Source of the DNA: an archaeon
Lineage (GTDB): Archaea; Thermoplasmatota; Thermoplasmata; WALJ01
NCBI GenBank assembly: GCA_024278375.1
Contig: JAJRTH010000025.1
Coordinates: forward strand, 1-41,251
DNA length: 41,251 bases
Reading direction: 5' to 3'
Shown: positions 7,501 through 15,882 of the stretch, one piece after another
How the letters are laid out: the number at the start of each line of letters is the position of its first letter
Position numbering within the stretch: position 1 is the stretch's first letter
Position numbers and translations under genes: made by a program
The notes under the pieces: generated by a model
What the model was told of the DNA's origin: nothing
Seen by the model: only the letters and a program-made list of their open reading frames with translations
Database searches by the model: none

Positions 7501-8574
7501 ATGGTATCAAAGGAAGAGATAGGAAGAATTTTAGAAGGGTATGACAGAAAAAATCTCTCTATAGCCACCGTCTGCTCCCACAGCAGCCTTCAGATATTCA
7601 ACGGCGCCAGGAAAGAGGGTTTTTACACTATAGGTATAGCCATAAAGGAGAGAGCGAAATTCTACGACGCTTTTCCCCGGGGAAGGCCGGATGAATTCCT
7701 AATAGTGGACACCTACGACGAGATTTTCGACCTCACCGACGAACTCATAGAAAAAAATGCCATAGTGATACCCCATGGCTCCTTCGTCGAGTATCTTGGT
7801 GCCAACAGGTTCAAGGAACTTCCCCTGCCCACTTTCGGCAACCGTTCCGTTCTCGAATGGGAATCAGACAGGGACAAAGAAAGGGAATGGCTGGAAAAAC
7901 ATGCCGGAATAAAGATGCCCAGGAAAATCGAGGACCCGAAAAAGATAGACAGGCCAGTTCTTGTGAAATATCACGGTGCAAAGGGCGGAAAAGGATTCTT
8001 CATAGCCAAGGACTATGCGGAGTTCAAGCTCGGGATAGACTGGACGAAGAAGTACTCCATACAGGAATACATCCTCGGAACGAGATACTACATGCATTTC
8101 TTCTATTCTCCCATAAAAAACGACGGATACAGGGTTTCAAAGGGAACGATCGAGATGCTCAGCATAGACAGAAGGGACGAATCTAATATAGACGAGATAT
8201 ACAAGCTCGGAGCGCAGGAAGAGCTCAAGAAGATGGGCATATTCCCATCATTCGTTGTTACAGGCAATGTGCCGGTCGTCCTGAGGGAATCTCTGCTGCC
8301 CAAGGCATTCGAACTGGCGGAAAAGGTGGTGGAAAGTTCCATAAAACTCTTCGGAGGCATGATAGGGCCTTTCTGTCTGGAGTCCATCGTTACCGATAGC
8401 CTCGATTTCTATGTCTTTGAGATCTCTTCGAGGATAGTCGCAGGCACTAACCCTTTCATATCCGGCTCGCCTTATGCCGACCTAATAGAGCCAGGGATGT
8501 CCACCGGACAGAGGATAGCAAGAGAGATACGGATGGCAAACGAAAAGAACGCTCTCAGTGAAATAATATCGTGA
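7501..8574 (+). CDS. purP: Formate-dependent FAICAR synthetase PurP
   Basis: 5-Formaminoimidazole-4-carboxamide ribonucleotide synthetase makes FAICAR from AICAR, formate and ATP, the archaeal alternative to the folate-dependent step of IMP synthesis. The 357-residue length is typical. The family segments TVCSHSSLQIFNGARKEGF near the N terminus, VIPHGSFVEYLG, the ATP-grasp loop KYHGAKGGKGFFIA and FEISSRIVAGTNPF near the C terminus are all present. TTTTAATC at 7473-7480 lies about 25 bases before the ATG and no ribosome site is seen, so the mRNA is probably leaderless. It starts a cluster with trmY (4-base gap) and artA. PurF, another purine enzyme, is encoded at 22979-24382. Confidence 0.95.
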   Translation: MVSKEEIGRILEGYDRKNLSIATVCSHSSLQIFNGARKEGFYTIGIAIKERAKFYDAFPRGRPDEFLIVDTYDEIFDLTDELIEKNAIVIPHGSFVEYLGANRFKELPLPTFGNRSVLEWESDRDKEREWLEKHAGIKMPRKIEDPKKIDRPVLVKYHGAKGGKGFFIAKDYAEFKLGIDWTKKYSIQEYILGTRYYMHFFYSPIKNDGYRVSKGTIEMLSIDRRDESNIDEIYKLGAQEELKKMGIFPSFVVTGNVPVVLRESLLPKAFELAEKVVESSIKLFGGMIGPFCLESIVTDSLDFYVFEISSRIVAGTNPFISGSPYADLIEPGMSTGQRIAREIRMANEKNALSEIIS

Positions 8575-8578
8575 TCTC

Positions 8579-9175
8579 ATGCGGAGATTCCTTGTGGTAG
8601 GTCACGGAGCGAACACTGATGGCGATTTTCGCCTGGACGACCTCCCGGGAACAGGGGGCAGGATGGACATAATCGCGATGTCCGTATCCTCGGCTCTATT
8701 TCTCTCCCATGAACTGAGAAAGGAGGTGGAGGTCTGGCTCGTTCTTATGGGAGGGGCGCCGCATACCCTTAAGATAATCGGTTCCGAGGCAAGATACCTA
8801 TTTCCCGACGAAAGGAACATTGCGGGAATGATAAGGACGAATCTTCTCAGACACAGGGAAGGGAAAAGAGAGACCCCGGGGATATATGTCTCTGACATGG
8901 ATTTCAGAGAGGCCGTGGAGAGCGCCTCCGAGGACTCCGAGATTTTTTATCTCAAAGAAGGCGGCAAGGACATAAGGTCTGCGAACATCAGCGGCAATTC
9001 GACCTTCGTTCTGGGGGACAACAAGGACCTTACACCGGAAGAGGAGGAGATGGTGGAAAAAATCGGCGCCCGTAAGATAGGTCTGGGTAAAAAAAGCCTT
9101 CACACCTACCAGGCCATAGTTGTGGCCAATTATGAACTGGACAGGAGGGAAGAGTCTGGAACAGGCGCTCCTTGA
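8579..9175 (+). CDS. trmY: tRNA pseudouridine-54 N1-methyltransferase TrmY
   Basis: SPOUT-class enzyme that methylates N1 of pseudouridine 54 in archaeal tRNA, using SAM. It matches the family end to end at 198 residues: MRRFLVVGHGANTDGDF at the start, LPGTGGRMDI, GGAPHTLKIIG, and the C-terminal knot region VLGDNKDLTPEEEE with IGLGKKSLHTYQAIVVANYELDR. The last part forms the trefoil-knot SAM site in this family. The ATG is 4 bases after the purP stop, so it is translated from the same message. Its 3' end runs into the start region of artA. Confidence 0.95.
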   Translation: MRRFLVVGHGANTDGDFRLDDLPGTGGRMDIIAMSVSSALFLSHELRKEVEVWLVLMGGAPHTLKIIGSEARYLFPDERNIAGMIRTNLLRHREGKRETPGIYVSDMDFREAVESASEDSEIFYLKEGGKDIRSANISGNSTFVLGDNKDLTPEEEEMVEKIGARKIGLGKKSLHTYQAIVVANYELDRREESGTGAP

Positions 9176-9998
9176 TATGATCCTTCTGTTTGGTCTGGTA
9201 GTCGAGGGAATCGGATTTTTCTACCGGAAAAGGAAAAGGCACCTATTCAGGGCTTTCGGATGGGCATTGCTCGGCATATACTGGCCAACCCAGGCAGCGG
9301 GATTTCTGGGCATGGATGATTTAACGAACGCCTTCTTTTGCCTCGCCGCACTGCCTTTTTTCTTTTACCTGGGATACCACGAAATCCTCTCTTACAGGGC
9401 GGACGAAGACCATCACGGCCTGAAGTTCATAGCGGGAGCGGTCTTCCTCGCAGGGATGCCTTATTTCATAATAGACAGAATTCCAATAGTCGCCGGAACT
9501 CTGATCTCCATAGTTGCGGATCAGAGCATATGGCTCCTTAACCTTATGAGCGGCAACGGTTTCACCGTCGACCCGGTAAACTATTTCAATAACTCCCTGT
9601 GGTACAAAACGGATTTTGTGAACGAGATAGGTGCGCTGGTCCCCGAGGCCAACATAAGGATAGTACTAGCATGTACCGCCATCCAGAGCATTCTCATAGC
9701 CTTCGGAGTGGTGGTGGCCGCTCGCTCTCAATGGGACAGGAAAGCCAAGGCACTCCTGATAAACATCCCGACGATCTATCTATTGAATCTCCTGAGGAAC
9801 GCAGGCGTCATATATCTGACACATTACGGAATAACAGACTTCTACACGGCCCACCATGTAATAGGAAAGGGGGGAAGCCTGATAGCTTTGATAATACTTC
9901 TTTTCATAACATTCGAGATAATGCCGGAACTTTATGATGATATAGCGTCCCTTGCAAAGCTCCACGAGAGGTTCAACCGCTTGAGGAGGTCACGATAA
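9132..9998 (+). CDS. artA: Archaeosortase A
   Basis: Membrane transpeptidase-like enzyme that in haloarchaea and methanogens cuts PGF-CTERM surface proteins and joins them to a lipid. Counting from the ATG at 9132 there are about seven membrane helices. The catalytic cysteine sits in VLACTAIQS (about residue 181), the conserved arginine in NLLRNAGVIY (about 222), and a basic HH pair follows about 20 residues later. Start is uncertain: TTG 9120, ATG 9132 and ATG 9177 are all in frame. 9132 is chosen because family members carry a short hydrophilic lead before the first helix; 9177 would begin right after the trmY stop. No PGF-CTERM substrate is encoded in this window. The 3' end overlaps the convergent ubiquitin-like gene by 26 bp. 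Confidence 0.9.
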   Translation: MNWTGGKSLEQALLDMILLFGLVVEGIGFFYRKRKRHLFRAFGWALLGIYWPTQAAGFLGMDDLTNAFFCLAALPFFFYLGYHEILSYRADEDHHGLKFIAGAVFLAGMPYFIIDRIPIVAGTLISIVADQSIWLLNLMSGNGFTVDPVNYFNNSLWYKTDFVNEIGALVPEANIRIVLACTAIQSILIAFGVVVAARSQWDRKAKALLINIPTIYLLNLLRNAGVIYLTHYGITDFYTAHHVIGKGGSLIALIILLFITFEIMPELYDDIASLAKLHERFNRLRRSR

Positions 9999-10176
9999 GC
10001 ACGACATCATCGTGCTCTTTAAGTCTTTCTGGCAGGGGGACGAACCTTCCGTTGACCTTCATAAGTGTTACCGGCGGTGGAGCTCCGAATTTCCTCGAGA
10101 GTTCCAGGCCGGTCATACCATCCTCTATTTCGACCATGCCGCAATCTTTCTCGTTTATCTTCAGCCGGATTTTCAC
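9973..10176 (-). CDS. MoaD/ThiS/SAMP-like ubiquitin-fold protein without GG tail
   Basis: A 67-residue beta-grasp protein resembling MoaD, ThiS and archaeal SAMP proteins: MKIRLKINEK, a VEIEDGMTGLELSRKFG helix region, VTLMKVNGRFVPL, and HDDVVLIVTSSSG at the end. Functional family members end in Gly-Gly, which is adenylated; this one ends Ser-Ser-Ser-Gly, then TGA. The frame was checked to the stop. Either it has lost conjugation or sulfur-carrier chemistry, or it needs trimming or uses only one Gly. Start GTG 10176, with CTTAAAAAAG about 20 bases upstream, so probably leaderless. Convergent with artA (26-bp overlap) and divergent from tRNA-Ser(CGA). Confidence 0.75.
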   Translation of the reverse strand: MKIRLKINEKDCGMVEIEDGMTGLELSRKFGAPPPVTLMKVNGRFVPLPERLKEHDDVVLIVTSSSG

Positions 10177-10233
10177 GCAGGAGGATGCGCAATCTTTTTT
10201 AAGAATATCTGTTCACAAGCACGGTAACGGAAT

Positions 10234-10318
10234 GCCGAGGTGGCCCAGTCCGGCTAAGGCGGATGGCTCGAGACCATCTGGGTGCAAGCCCGCGGGAGTT
10301 CGAATCTCCCCCTCGGCG
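10234..10318 (+). tRNA. tRNA-Ser(CGA)
   Basis: Class II tRNA: acceptor GCCGAGG pairs with CCTCGGC (10311-10317), discriminator G, and the loop CTCGAGA gives anticodon CGA. It has a long variable arm (CTGGGTGCAAGCCCGC region) and a GTTCGAA T loop. No CCA is encoded. It is followed by a copy of its own last nine bases. Confidence 0.95.
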
Positions 10319-10335
10319 CTTCCCTTCGGTCAGTG

Positions 10336-10376
10336 CCTCGGCGCGACTTTTTGTTTTACAAAAAAGTCTGAGTCGC
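10336..10376 (+). repeat. Second copy of tRNA-Ser(CGA) 3' end plus hairpin
   Basis: CCTCGGCGC at 10311-10319 is repeated exactly at 10336-10344, 25 bp further on. The second copy runs into GCGACTTTTT...AAAAAAGTCTGAGTCGC (10343-10376), a hairpin related to the one directly after tRNA-Ser(UGA). This suggests that the second copy is the original tRNA flank and that the 25 bp were inserted. Nothing else is recognised in 10377-10442. Confidence 0.65.
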
Positions 10377-10470
10377 AAATACTGACCATTGAAAGAGCTC
10401 TTGAAACAAACCCTCCTCAACAATCTCCACGCATCAAAAACTCTATAAAATATCCGGACATCGAGGATGC

Positions 10471-11637
10471 ATGGAAGAAAACGGAGGAAAAGGGCCCGGA
10501 AAAAGATTGAGGGTTCTGAATGTCGATGAGAACGAGAATCTGGCACTCTTTCGGGAAAACACGGAAGTGCTACGTGCCGGCTATGTTTATCTTGAACCGG
10601 GAAAGGAATGCGGGGAACATTCCACGGGAAAACATGAAGAGATGCTGATAGTGCTTGAAGGTGAAGGCAAGGTTATCGCGGAAAATGAGATGCACGAGGT
10701 AGGAAAAGATTCCGTGGTTTATATCCCGCCTTACACTCCCCACAATTTAAGGGCCAGCAACGGGCCGCTGAGATACATCTATGTTGTCGCTCCGGCCTTT
10801 TTCGATACGGAAAGGATTGACTGGATCGGGGTGTATAATCGGCTGGTCGCAAAAAGAATGCAGGGGATGCGTGCTGACAGGACAGAGGATCAGTGGAAGG
10901 ATCTGGCGGAGTATTACGATGAATGGTGCAGATTGACGAATTATCCCGGGAAGATACTGGACCGCGTCCTGTCATTCCTGGATAGAGATTTCAGGATTCT
11001 GGAAATCGGACCCGGAACAGGGGCATTCACCATCCCTGTTGCTGAGCATGTAAAAGAGGTCGTGGCACTGGAGCCATCCGGAGCCATGATAAATGTGCTT
11101 GAAAGGAAGATAAATGAGAAAGGTATCGACAACATCAGAATAATCAAATCCGGACTGGAAGAGGCCGAGTCGGAAAAAATCGGCAAGTTCGATATTGTAC
11201 TGGCGGCATACAGCCTCGGAGTCAGGGATTTCAGGACCGCAATCGAAAAAATGAACTCGTTTTCCGGGAAATACTGCATAATAATCGACGGGGATAGAAC
11301 CATGAACGATGGGGTCAGGACCGCCGAGAGGATATTGAGAGAAAAGCTCGGAATGGAAAGAAGGCCATATCTGCCCTATTTGTTCAAGGCAGATGCCCTG
11401 CGTCAGATGGGAATTCATGCGAATATCGAAATCGTGGACAGTAGAGCGGATGTTCCATGGGGGCTGTATATAAGAGACAGGAAAAACAGATACAGGGCCA
11501 GATGGAGGGGTGGGATTGAGGATGAGCTTCGGACGGATCTCAAAGACCGGGGTTTGCTTGTGAAAAGAGATGGGAAAACCTACATCATAAGCGACGGATG
11601 TCATGCAATGCTCTGGTGGAAAAGTCAGAAGGAATGA
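10471..11637 (+). CDS. Cupin - SAM methyltransferase fusion protein
   Basis: A 388-residue fusion. Residues about 30-110 are a cupin barrel: YVYLEPGKECGEH, the metal-type HEEMLIVLEGEG and VVYIPPYTPHNL, with H50, H55 and H91 able to bind a metal. Residues about 130-290 are a class I SAM-dependent methyltransferase with motif I ILEIGPGTGAF (176-186), acidic motif II VVALEPSG and IVLAAYSLG. The last ~70 residues (DELRTDLKDRGLLVKRDGKTYII) may be a small winged-helix-like unit. TATA-like TATAAAAT at 10444-10451 lies about 24 bases before the ATG, with a weak GAGG between. It is monocistronic and convergent with the Lon-like gene. The cupin may sense or hold the methyl acceptor; the substrate is unknown. 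Confidence 0.82.
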   Translation: MEENGGKGPGKRLRVLNVDENENLALFRENTEVLRAGYVYLEPGKECGEHSTGKHEEMLIVLEGEGKVIAENEMHEVGKDSVVYIPPYTPHNLRASNGPLRYIYVVAPAFFDTERIDWIGVYNRLVAKRMQGMRADRTEDQWKDLAEYYDEWCRLTNYPGKILDRVLSFLDRDFRILEIGPGTGAFTIPVAEHVKEVVALEPSGAMINVLERKINEKGIDNIRIIKSGLEEAESEKIGKFDIVLAAYSLGVRDFRTAIEKMNSFSGKYCIIIDGDRTMNDGVRTAERILREKLGMERRPYLPYLFKADALRQMGIHANIEIVDSRADVPWGLYIRDRKNRYRARWRGGIEDELRTDLKDRGLLVKRDGKTYIISDGCHAMLWWKSQKE

Positions 11638-11650
11638 AGGTAGATCGGAA

Positions 11651-13138
11651 TCACTCATAGCCAGGCGGTGTCTCGTTCTCATTCCAGTAATAGTATGGGC
11701 TCACAGCCTTCTGGGATGAGCTGATGTCTTTCGATACACCCGCCTGGTATGAACCGTACTTCTCCTTTATTTGCTCCTCCACGGTCTTGCTCCTGATTAT
11801 TCCCTCTTTCACATGCTTAGCCTCTATAAATTCCGAGCCCTCCATCACTGCTATGTCTCCCGCGCTCCTCACCACCCCGCCCATTTCTCTGAGCCTCAGT
11901 GTGAGGGATTTCTTCGCTCCGTCAATCTCCTTGGCCCTTTTTCTGGCCTCCTTTATTATCTCATCCACGGCCTCCTTCGTTGCATGGGGTATCCTTCTGT
12001 CCTTCACGATCTCCTGTGCCACGAACTGAGCGATCTTCTCCCTGTTCTCCTCGTTGTCCTCCATATATGTGTTCACGAATATCTCATACCCCGAGCCTAT
12101 TATCCTGGATCTGAGCGGAGAGAGAACGTTCGGAAGGTCCTGGATGTTGCATGCTCCGACAAATATGAAATCACAGGGCACATTATTGACCTTCACGCTG
12201 GCACCCGCACTCTGCGGGTTCCTTCCCACTATCGGGAATAACTTTTCCTGCATTGCCGTCAGTATGTATCTCTGCAGATGGCCCAGATGGGGAAGCTCGT
12301 CTATGAAGAGAACACCCTGATGTGCCTCATGGATTGCTCCTGTAACCACTCTCTCGTACGGTGGCGTACCAAGCTGGGGATGGCTGCCGTAAGGGTCGTG
12401 GCGAACATCTCCGAGAAGTTCGGTCTCACTGGCTCCCGTGGCGAGGACAAAGGGATTCCTGTCGAGGGGAACTATGACCTTATAGGGCCTTGAGAGACGA
12501 ATTTCCCTGCGCTTTTTCAGGGCGTTCTCATCAAGCATCCTTATCTTCTCTCCGGCATTCTCGTAAACTATGACCTTTTCGCCATCCGGGGAAGGTATCG
12601 TCCGCTCCACCCTTTTGGGTGTCGGAACGAGCTGGCTCATGGTGACTTCCACTATTCCGCTGAGCATGTCCCCGAAGGGATTGTCGCCGTACTTCTGAAT
12701 CCCGGCAACTTTTGGTTTCCCGCACCTGGGACATATCCTCTCCTGAGGAGGAGAATATTCTCCGCAGTGGGAACATCTGTATCCGAGCTCATCCGCCACA
12801 TCCGTCGGAACCTTCATCGGATCGAGAATATCACCCTGAACCTCCTCCATCATTCTCTTCTCCCTCATGACATCCTCGGCCTTCTTTATTTCCACGAACG
12901 GTTTTTCCGGATACTCCGGATTGTGCACCGCCCTTATCTCCTCTGTCGGCCGGGGAAGATGGAATGAGAGAGCCTGGGCAATCATGGACTTTCCGGTTCC
13001 GGGCGGTCCTACAAGGAGCAGATGTCTGTGCTGTTTCGCAGCTATCTTGGCAATCTCCACTGCCTTATCCTGGCCTATCACCCTCCTCAGCGGGTCGTTC
13101 GGAATGCTCACCTCTGCCGTTGTCTCGAACTCAAGCAT
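11651..13138 (-). CDS. Lon-like AAA+ ATPase with zinc ribbon, no protease domain
   Basis: The AAA+ module is close to archaeal LonB: Walker A GPPGTGKS at 44-51, Walker B GVLFIDELPHL at about 275-285, sensor region FVGACNIQDLPNVLSPLRSR, and the family start PNDPLRRVIGQDKAVEIA. The chain ends at 495 residues, straight after the small helical domain. The Ser-Lys protease domain of Lon is absent, and so are the two membrane helices that LonB carries between Walker A and B. A zinc ribbon (C122, C125, C136, C139) stands in that place. The C-terminal tail is Tyr-rich (YYYWNENETPPGYE). It therefore probably remodels proteins, possibly as a partner or regulator of a protease or another machine, rather than degrading them. 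It is divergent from metK. Confidence 0.85.
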   Translation of the reverse strand: MLEFETTAEVSIPNDPLRRVIGQDKAVEIAKIAAKQHRHLLLVGPPGTGKSMIAQALSFHLPRPTEEIRAVHNPEYPEKPFVEIKKAEDVMREKRMMEEVQGDILDPMKVPTDVADELGYRCSHCGEYSPPQERICPRCGKPKVAGIQKYGDNPFGDMLSGIVEVTMSQLVPTPKRVERTIPSPDGEKVIVYENAGEKIRMLDENALKKRREIRLSRPYKVIVPLDRNPFVLATGASETELLGDVRHDPYGSHPQLGTPPYERVVTGAIHEAHQGVLFIDELPHLGHLQRYILTAMQEKLFPIVGRNPQSAGASVKVNNVPCDFIFVGACNIQDLPNVLSPLRSRIIGSGYEIFVNTYMEDNEENREKIAQFVAQEIVKDRRIPHATKEAVDEIIKEARKRAKEIDGAKKSLTLRLREMGGVVRSAGDIAVMEGSEFIEAKHVKEGIIRSKTVEEQIKEKYGSYQAGVSKDISSSQKAVSPYYYWNENETPPGYE

Positions 13139-13204
13139 AGTTCCATAGGAGCGCTCCAGAGATATAAAGGATTCTTTCGCGATTGTAGCTCGAACTGCGA
13201 CAAA

Positions 13205-13249
13205 ACTTATATGATGTGCCCCTATCTTGGGGAAAAATATAGAGGTGAT
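13205..13249 (+). promoter_or_regulatory. metK TATA-like box and Shine-Dalgarno
   Basis: ACTTATAT at 13205-13212 and GAGGTGAT at 13242-13249 precede the TTG at 13253. They settle the start well inside a much longer open frame that reaches back to 13022. Confidence 0.6.
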
Positions 13250-13252
13250 AAA

Positions 13253-14449
13253 TTGGCAAGAAATATTGTCGTTTCACAGCTCAATGAGAGGCCCATCGAA
13301 AAGCAGCCTGCGGAAATGGTGGAAAGAAAGGGAATAGGTCATCCTGATTCCGTGGCTGATGGTATTGCTGAAAATATGAGCAGGGCGCTCTCAAGGATGT
13401 ACAGGGAGCGTTATGACAGGATACTCCATCACAACACCGACGAAACGCAGATAGTGGGCGGGCAGTCACAGCCGAAGTTCGGCGGAGGGAGTGTCCTCGA
13501 ACCCATATACATACTGCTGGTGGGAAGGGCGGTCACGAATGTCAACGGTGAAAGATTGCCTTACAGATCAACCGCTTTGAAATCCGCATATGCCTATCTC
13601 AAAGAGAATTTCAGGCATCTCGATGTGGACGAGGACATAACGATGGACTGCAAGATAGGGCAGGGCTCGGTTGACCTCAGGGGAGTTTATGACACACAAA
13701 GACATCTCGCAAACGACACCTCCTTCGGTGTGGGATATGCACCTTTCAGTGAGACCGAGAGACTGGTCCTCGAGACCGAGAGATACATCAACGGAAAACT
13801 GAAGCATGAGATGCCTGCACTGGGAGAGGATGTCAAGGTGATGGGCGCCAGAATAGGCGAGAAAATAAAGCTCACCGTGGCCGTCGCAATGGTGGACAGG
13901 CATGTTAACGATCCCGACGAGTACAAGAACATAAAGGAAGAGCTTTACAACAGGCTAATGGATTACGGTACGAAGTTCACGGAAAGAGATTTCGAGATAT
14001 GCATAAACACGGCCGATGATTATGAAAAAGGGATATACTATCTCACCGTAACGGGTCTGAGCATGGAGAACGGGGACGACGGTTCGGTCGGCAGGGGAAA
14101 CAGGGTCAACGGACTTATAACTCCGTACAGACCGATGTCAATGGAGGCCGCTGCCGGAAAGAACCCGGTGACGCATGTCGGCAAGCTCTACAACCTGCTT
14201 TCAATGAAGATTGCGGAGGATATCGTAAAGGTTGCGGGCGGAGACGTCATTGAGGCAAGGGTGCGTCTGCTGTCCCAGATAGGAACGCCCATAGACGAAC
14301 CTCTCCTTGCCAGCACGGAGTTGATAATGGCCGAAGGAGTCCCGCTGGAAAAGGTGAAGAGCGAGGCGGAGGGAATAGTTGACAACTGGCTATCCCGCAT
14401 CTCCGAGCTCACGGACATGATAGTCAAAGGAGAAATCGCAGTCTTCTAA
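13253..14449 (+). CDS. metK: Archaeal S-adenosylmethionine synthetase
   Basis: Makes SAM from methionine and ATP; it supplies the methyl donor used by several enzymes encoded in this window (TrmY, TrmG10, the cupin-methyltransferase, Elp3). This is the archaeal type, which is distinct from bacterial MetK. Motifs include [42 protein letters not shown] and [19 protein letters not shown], with [18 protein letters not shown] near the end. From TTG 13253 the product is 398 residues, the normal family length. The upstream 77 in-frame codons overlap the divergent Lon-like gene and are not part of the gene. Confidence 0.96.
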   Translation: MARNIVVSQLNERPIEKQPAEMVERKGIGHPDSVADGIAENMSRALSRMYRERYDRILHHNTDETQIVGGQSQPKFGGGSVLEPIYILLVGRAVTNVNGERLPYRSTALKSAYAYLKENFRHLDVDEDITMDCKIGQGSVDLRGVYDTQRHLANDTSFGVGYAPFSETERLVLETERYINGKLKHEMPALGEDVKVMGARIGEKIKLTVAVAMVDRHVNDPDEYKNIKEELYNRLMDYGTKFTERDFEICINTADDYEKGIYYLTVTGLSMENGDDGSVGRGNRVNGLITPYRPMSMEAAAGKNPVTHVGKLYNLLSMKIAEDIVKVAGGDVIEARVRLLSQIGTPIDEPLLASTELIMAEGVPLEKVKSEAEGIVDNWLSRISELTDMIVKGEIAVF

Positions 14450-14458
14450 CACCATTTA

Positions 14459-14467
14459 TCTTTTTTT
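14459..14467 (+). terminator. T-run terminator after metK
   Basis: TCTTTTTTT directly after the metK stop is a typical archaeal oligo-T termination signal. The next gene, prs, starts about 55 bp later. Confidence 0.4.
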
Positions 14468-14520
14468 AACAGGAATCTCCTTGGAGCGAAGAAGTAAAAT
14501 ACAGAGTGCTATTGATGAGC

Positions 14521-15381
14521 ATGAAGGTTCTGTACGGGACTTCCTCACCCAAACTCGGAGTCGGAGTGGCAGATGCCCTCAACACGAATGCTTTTGCGAT
14601 CGAGCACAGGGTATTTCCGGATGGAGAGCAGTATGTGAGAATACCTACAGATATCAAAGGAGAAGATGTGATATTCATCCAGTCCACCAGTTCGGATTCA
14701 GCCATTCTAGAGACATTCTTCGTTCTGGATGCTCTTCAGGAGAACGGTGCGGGAAGAATAACGGTTGTAATCCCGTATTTCGGATACGGAAGGCAGGATA
14801 AGGTTTTCATTGAAGGGGAAGCGGTGAGCGCAAGGACGATTATTAGGGTGCTGAGCAATCTTTCGGACTCGCTCATAACCGTGGATATCCACGCACCCCA
14901 TGTCTTCGAGTGGTATGGGGACAACAGCATGAACATCATCCCGTACAGGTCCATAGCGGATAAGCTCAGCGAGATGGGCATAGATTTCGTTCTTTCGCCT
15001 GATAAGGGAGCACTCCACCGCGTCAAGTCAGTGGCGGATATCATGGACATTCCTTTCGACCACCTCGACAAGACCCGTCTTTCGGGAACGGATGTTGAGA
15101 TGGTGGAGAAAAGCCTGGATGTGAGCGGAAAAAGGGTTGCAATCGTGGACGACATAATATCAACGGGAGGTACCATAGCGAGGGCATCTGAGATGCTCAA
15201 GAAATCCGGTGCGAAGGATGTCTATGCTGTCTGCACCCACGGTCTGTTTATCGGGCCGGCCATAGAGAGGCTGAAAAAAGCAACGGATGGCTTCATGTCA
15301 ACGGACACCATAGAGTCGGAGTACAGTAAAATCAGCGTGGCGGAAGAGATTGCGAGAACGCTCAGAGAGAAGATGCTTTGA
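14521..15381 (+). CDS. prs: Ribose-phosphate pyrophosphokinase
   Basis: Makes PRPP from ribose 5-phosphate and ATP, the entry metabolite for purine synthesis and the substrate of PurF (22979-24382). Motifs: FPDGEQYVRI, YFGYGRQDKVF, the metal/ATP segment TVDIHAPHVFEW, and the PRPP loop VAIVDDIISTGGTI. At 286 residues it matches archaeal class enzymes. ATG 14521 is preferred because the protein then begins MKVLYGTSSPKLG as family members do; ATG 14515 and GTG 14506 are in-frame alternatives. It is followed by T-rich DNA and the AT-rich accessory island. Confidence 0.93.
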   Translation: MKVLYGTSSPKLGVGVADALNTNAFAIEHRVFPDGEQYVRIPTDIKGEDVIFIQSTSSDSAILETFFVLDALQENGAGRITVVIPYFGYGRQDKVFIEGEAVSARTIIRVLSNLSDSLITVDIHAPHVFEWYGDNSMNIIPYRSIADKLSEMGIDFVLSPDKGALHRVKSVADIMDIPFDHLDKTRLSGTDVEMVEKSLDVSGKRVAIVDDIISTGGTIARASEMLKKSGAKDVYAVCTHGLFIGPAIERLKKATDGFMSTDTIESEYSKISVAEEIARTLREKML

Positions 15382-15436
15382 ATCGATTGCTACCCCATAC
15401 ATCTTTGTTGCGGTTGAGTCTTTAATTTTCTATTTT

Positions 15437-15871
15437 CTACTCTTGTGTTTCAGGAAAATTATGTTGAATATATTCTCTGAATATTTTTCTGAATTTATGC
15501 CAGTTTTCTGGGTTATCAAACCATGTTCTATGCAGTTTATTTTATGCTACAATAACAGGTTTCCAGGTCTCGAATAGTGCTTCATCTTTTCGATCGTAAA
15601 TAGTCTCACATATATTCCAAGAAATAAATGCATATGTTTCATATCTAATTAGTTCATCCTCATTTTTAAACGATTCTTTATAATTTTTTGTATACTTCGG
15701 ATTTCTAAATTTTGGATATTGTACCCCCAACTTTAGGAGCTCAAGGTATAGATCATCTAAATCAGCATATATTTTTTCTCTTTTTGAATAGTAATATGTA
15801 TATAACGAGAGTATTAACGCGAAACCTGAAAACGCCCCTATTATAATGTTTATTAATGTATTTTCATCCAT
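15437..15871 (-). pseudogene. Small membrane-anchored protein interrupted by in-frame TAA
   Basis: ATG 15871 opens a frame with one N-terminal membrane helix (IIIGAFSGFALILSLYTYYY), then a soluble part with YADLDDLYLELLKLG and YETYAFISWNICETIYDR. TAA at 15542-15544 stops it after ALFETWKPVIVA. The same frame continues without a shift: NKLHRTWFDNPENWHKF, then RKIFREYIQHNFPETQE, ending TAG at 15437-15439. The continuation has the same style (Trp, charged, amphipathic) and looks coding. The complete form would be 144 residues. It is the last gene of a three-gene minus-strand cluster and its ATG is 11 bp after the end of the rebuilt GNAT gene. Function unknown. Pseudogene is the simplest reading; readthrough or an assembly error are alternatives. 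Confidence 0.7.
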
Positions 15872-15882
15872 TAGCTCGCCCC

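Noticed and set aside
13022-13252. N-terminal extension of MetK from the upstream GTG/ATG
   Set aside because: It overlaps the divergent Lon-like gene and lies before the TATA box and ribosome site; MetK from TTG 13253 has the family length.
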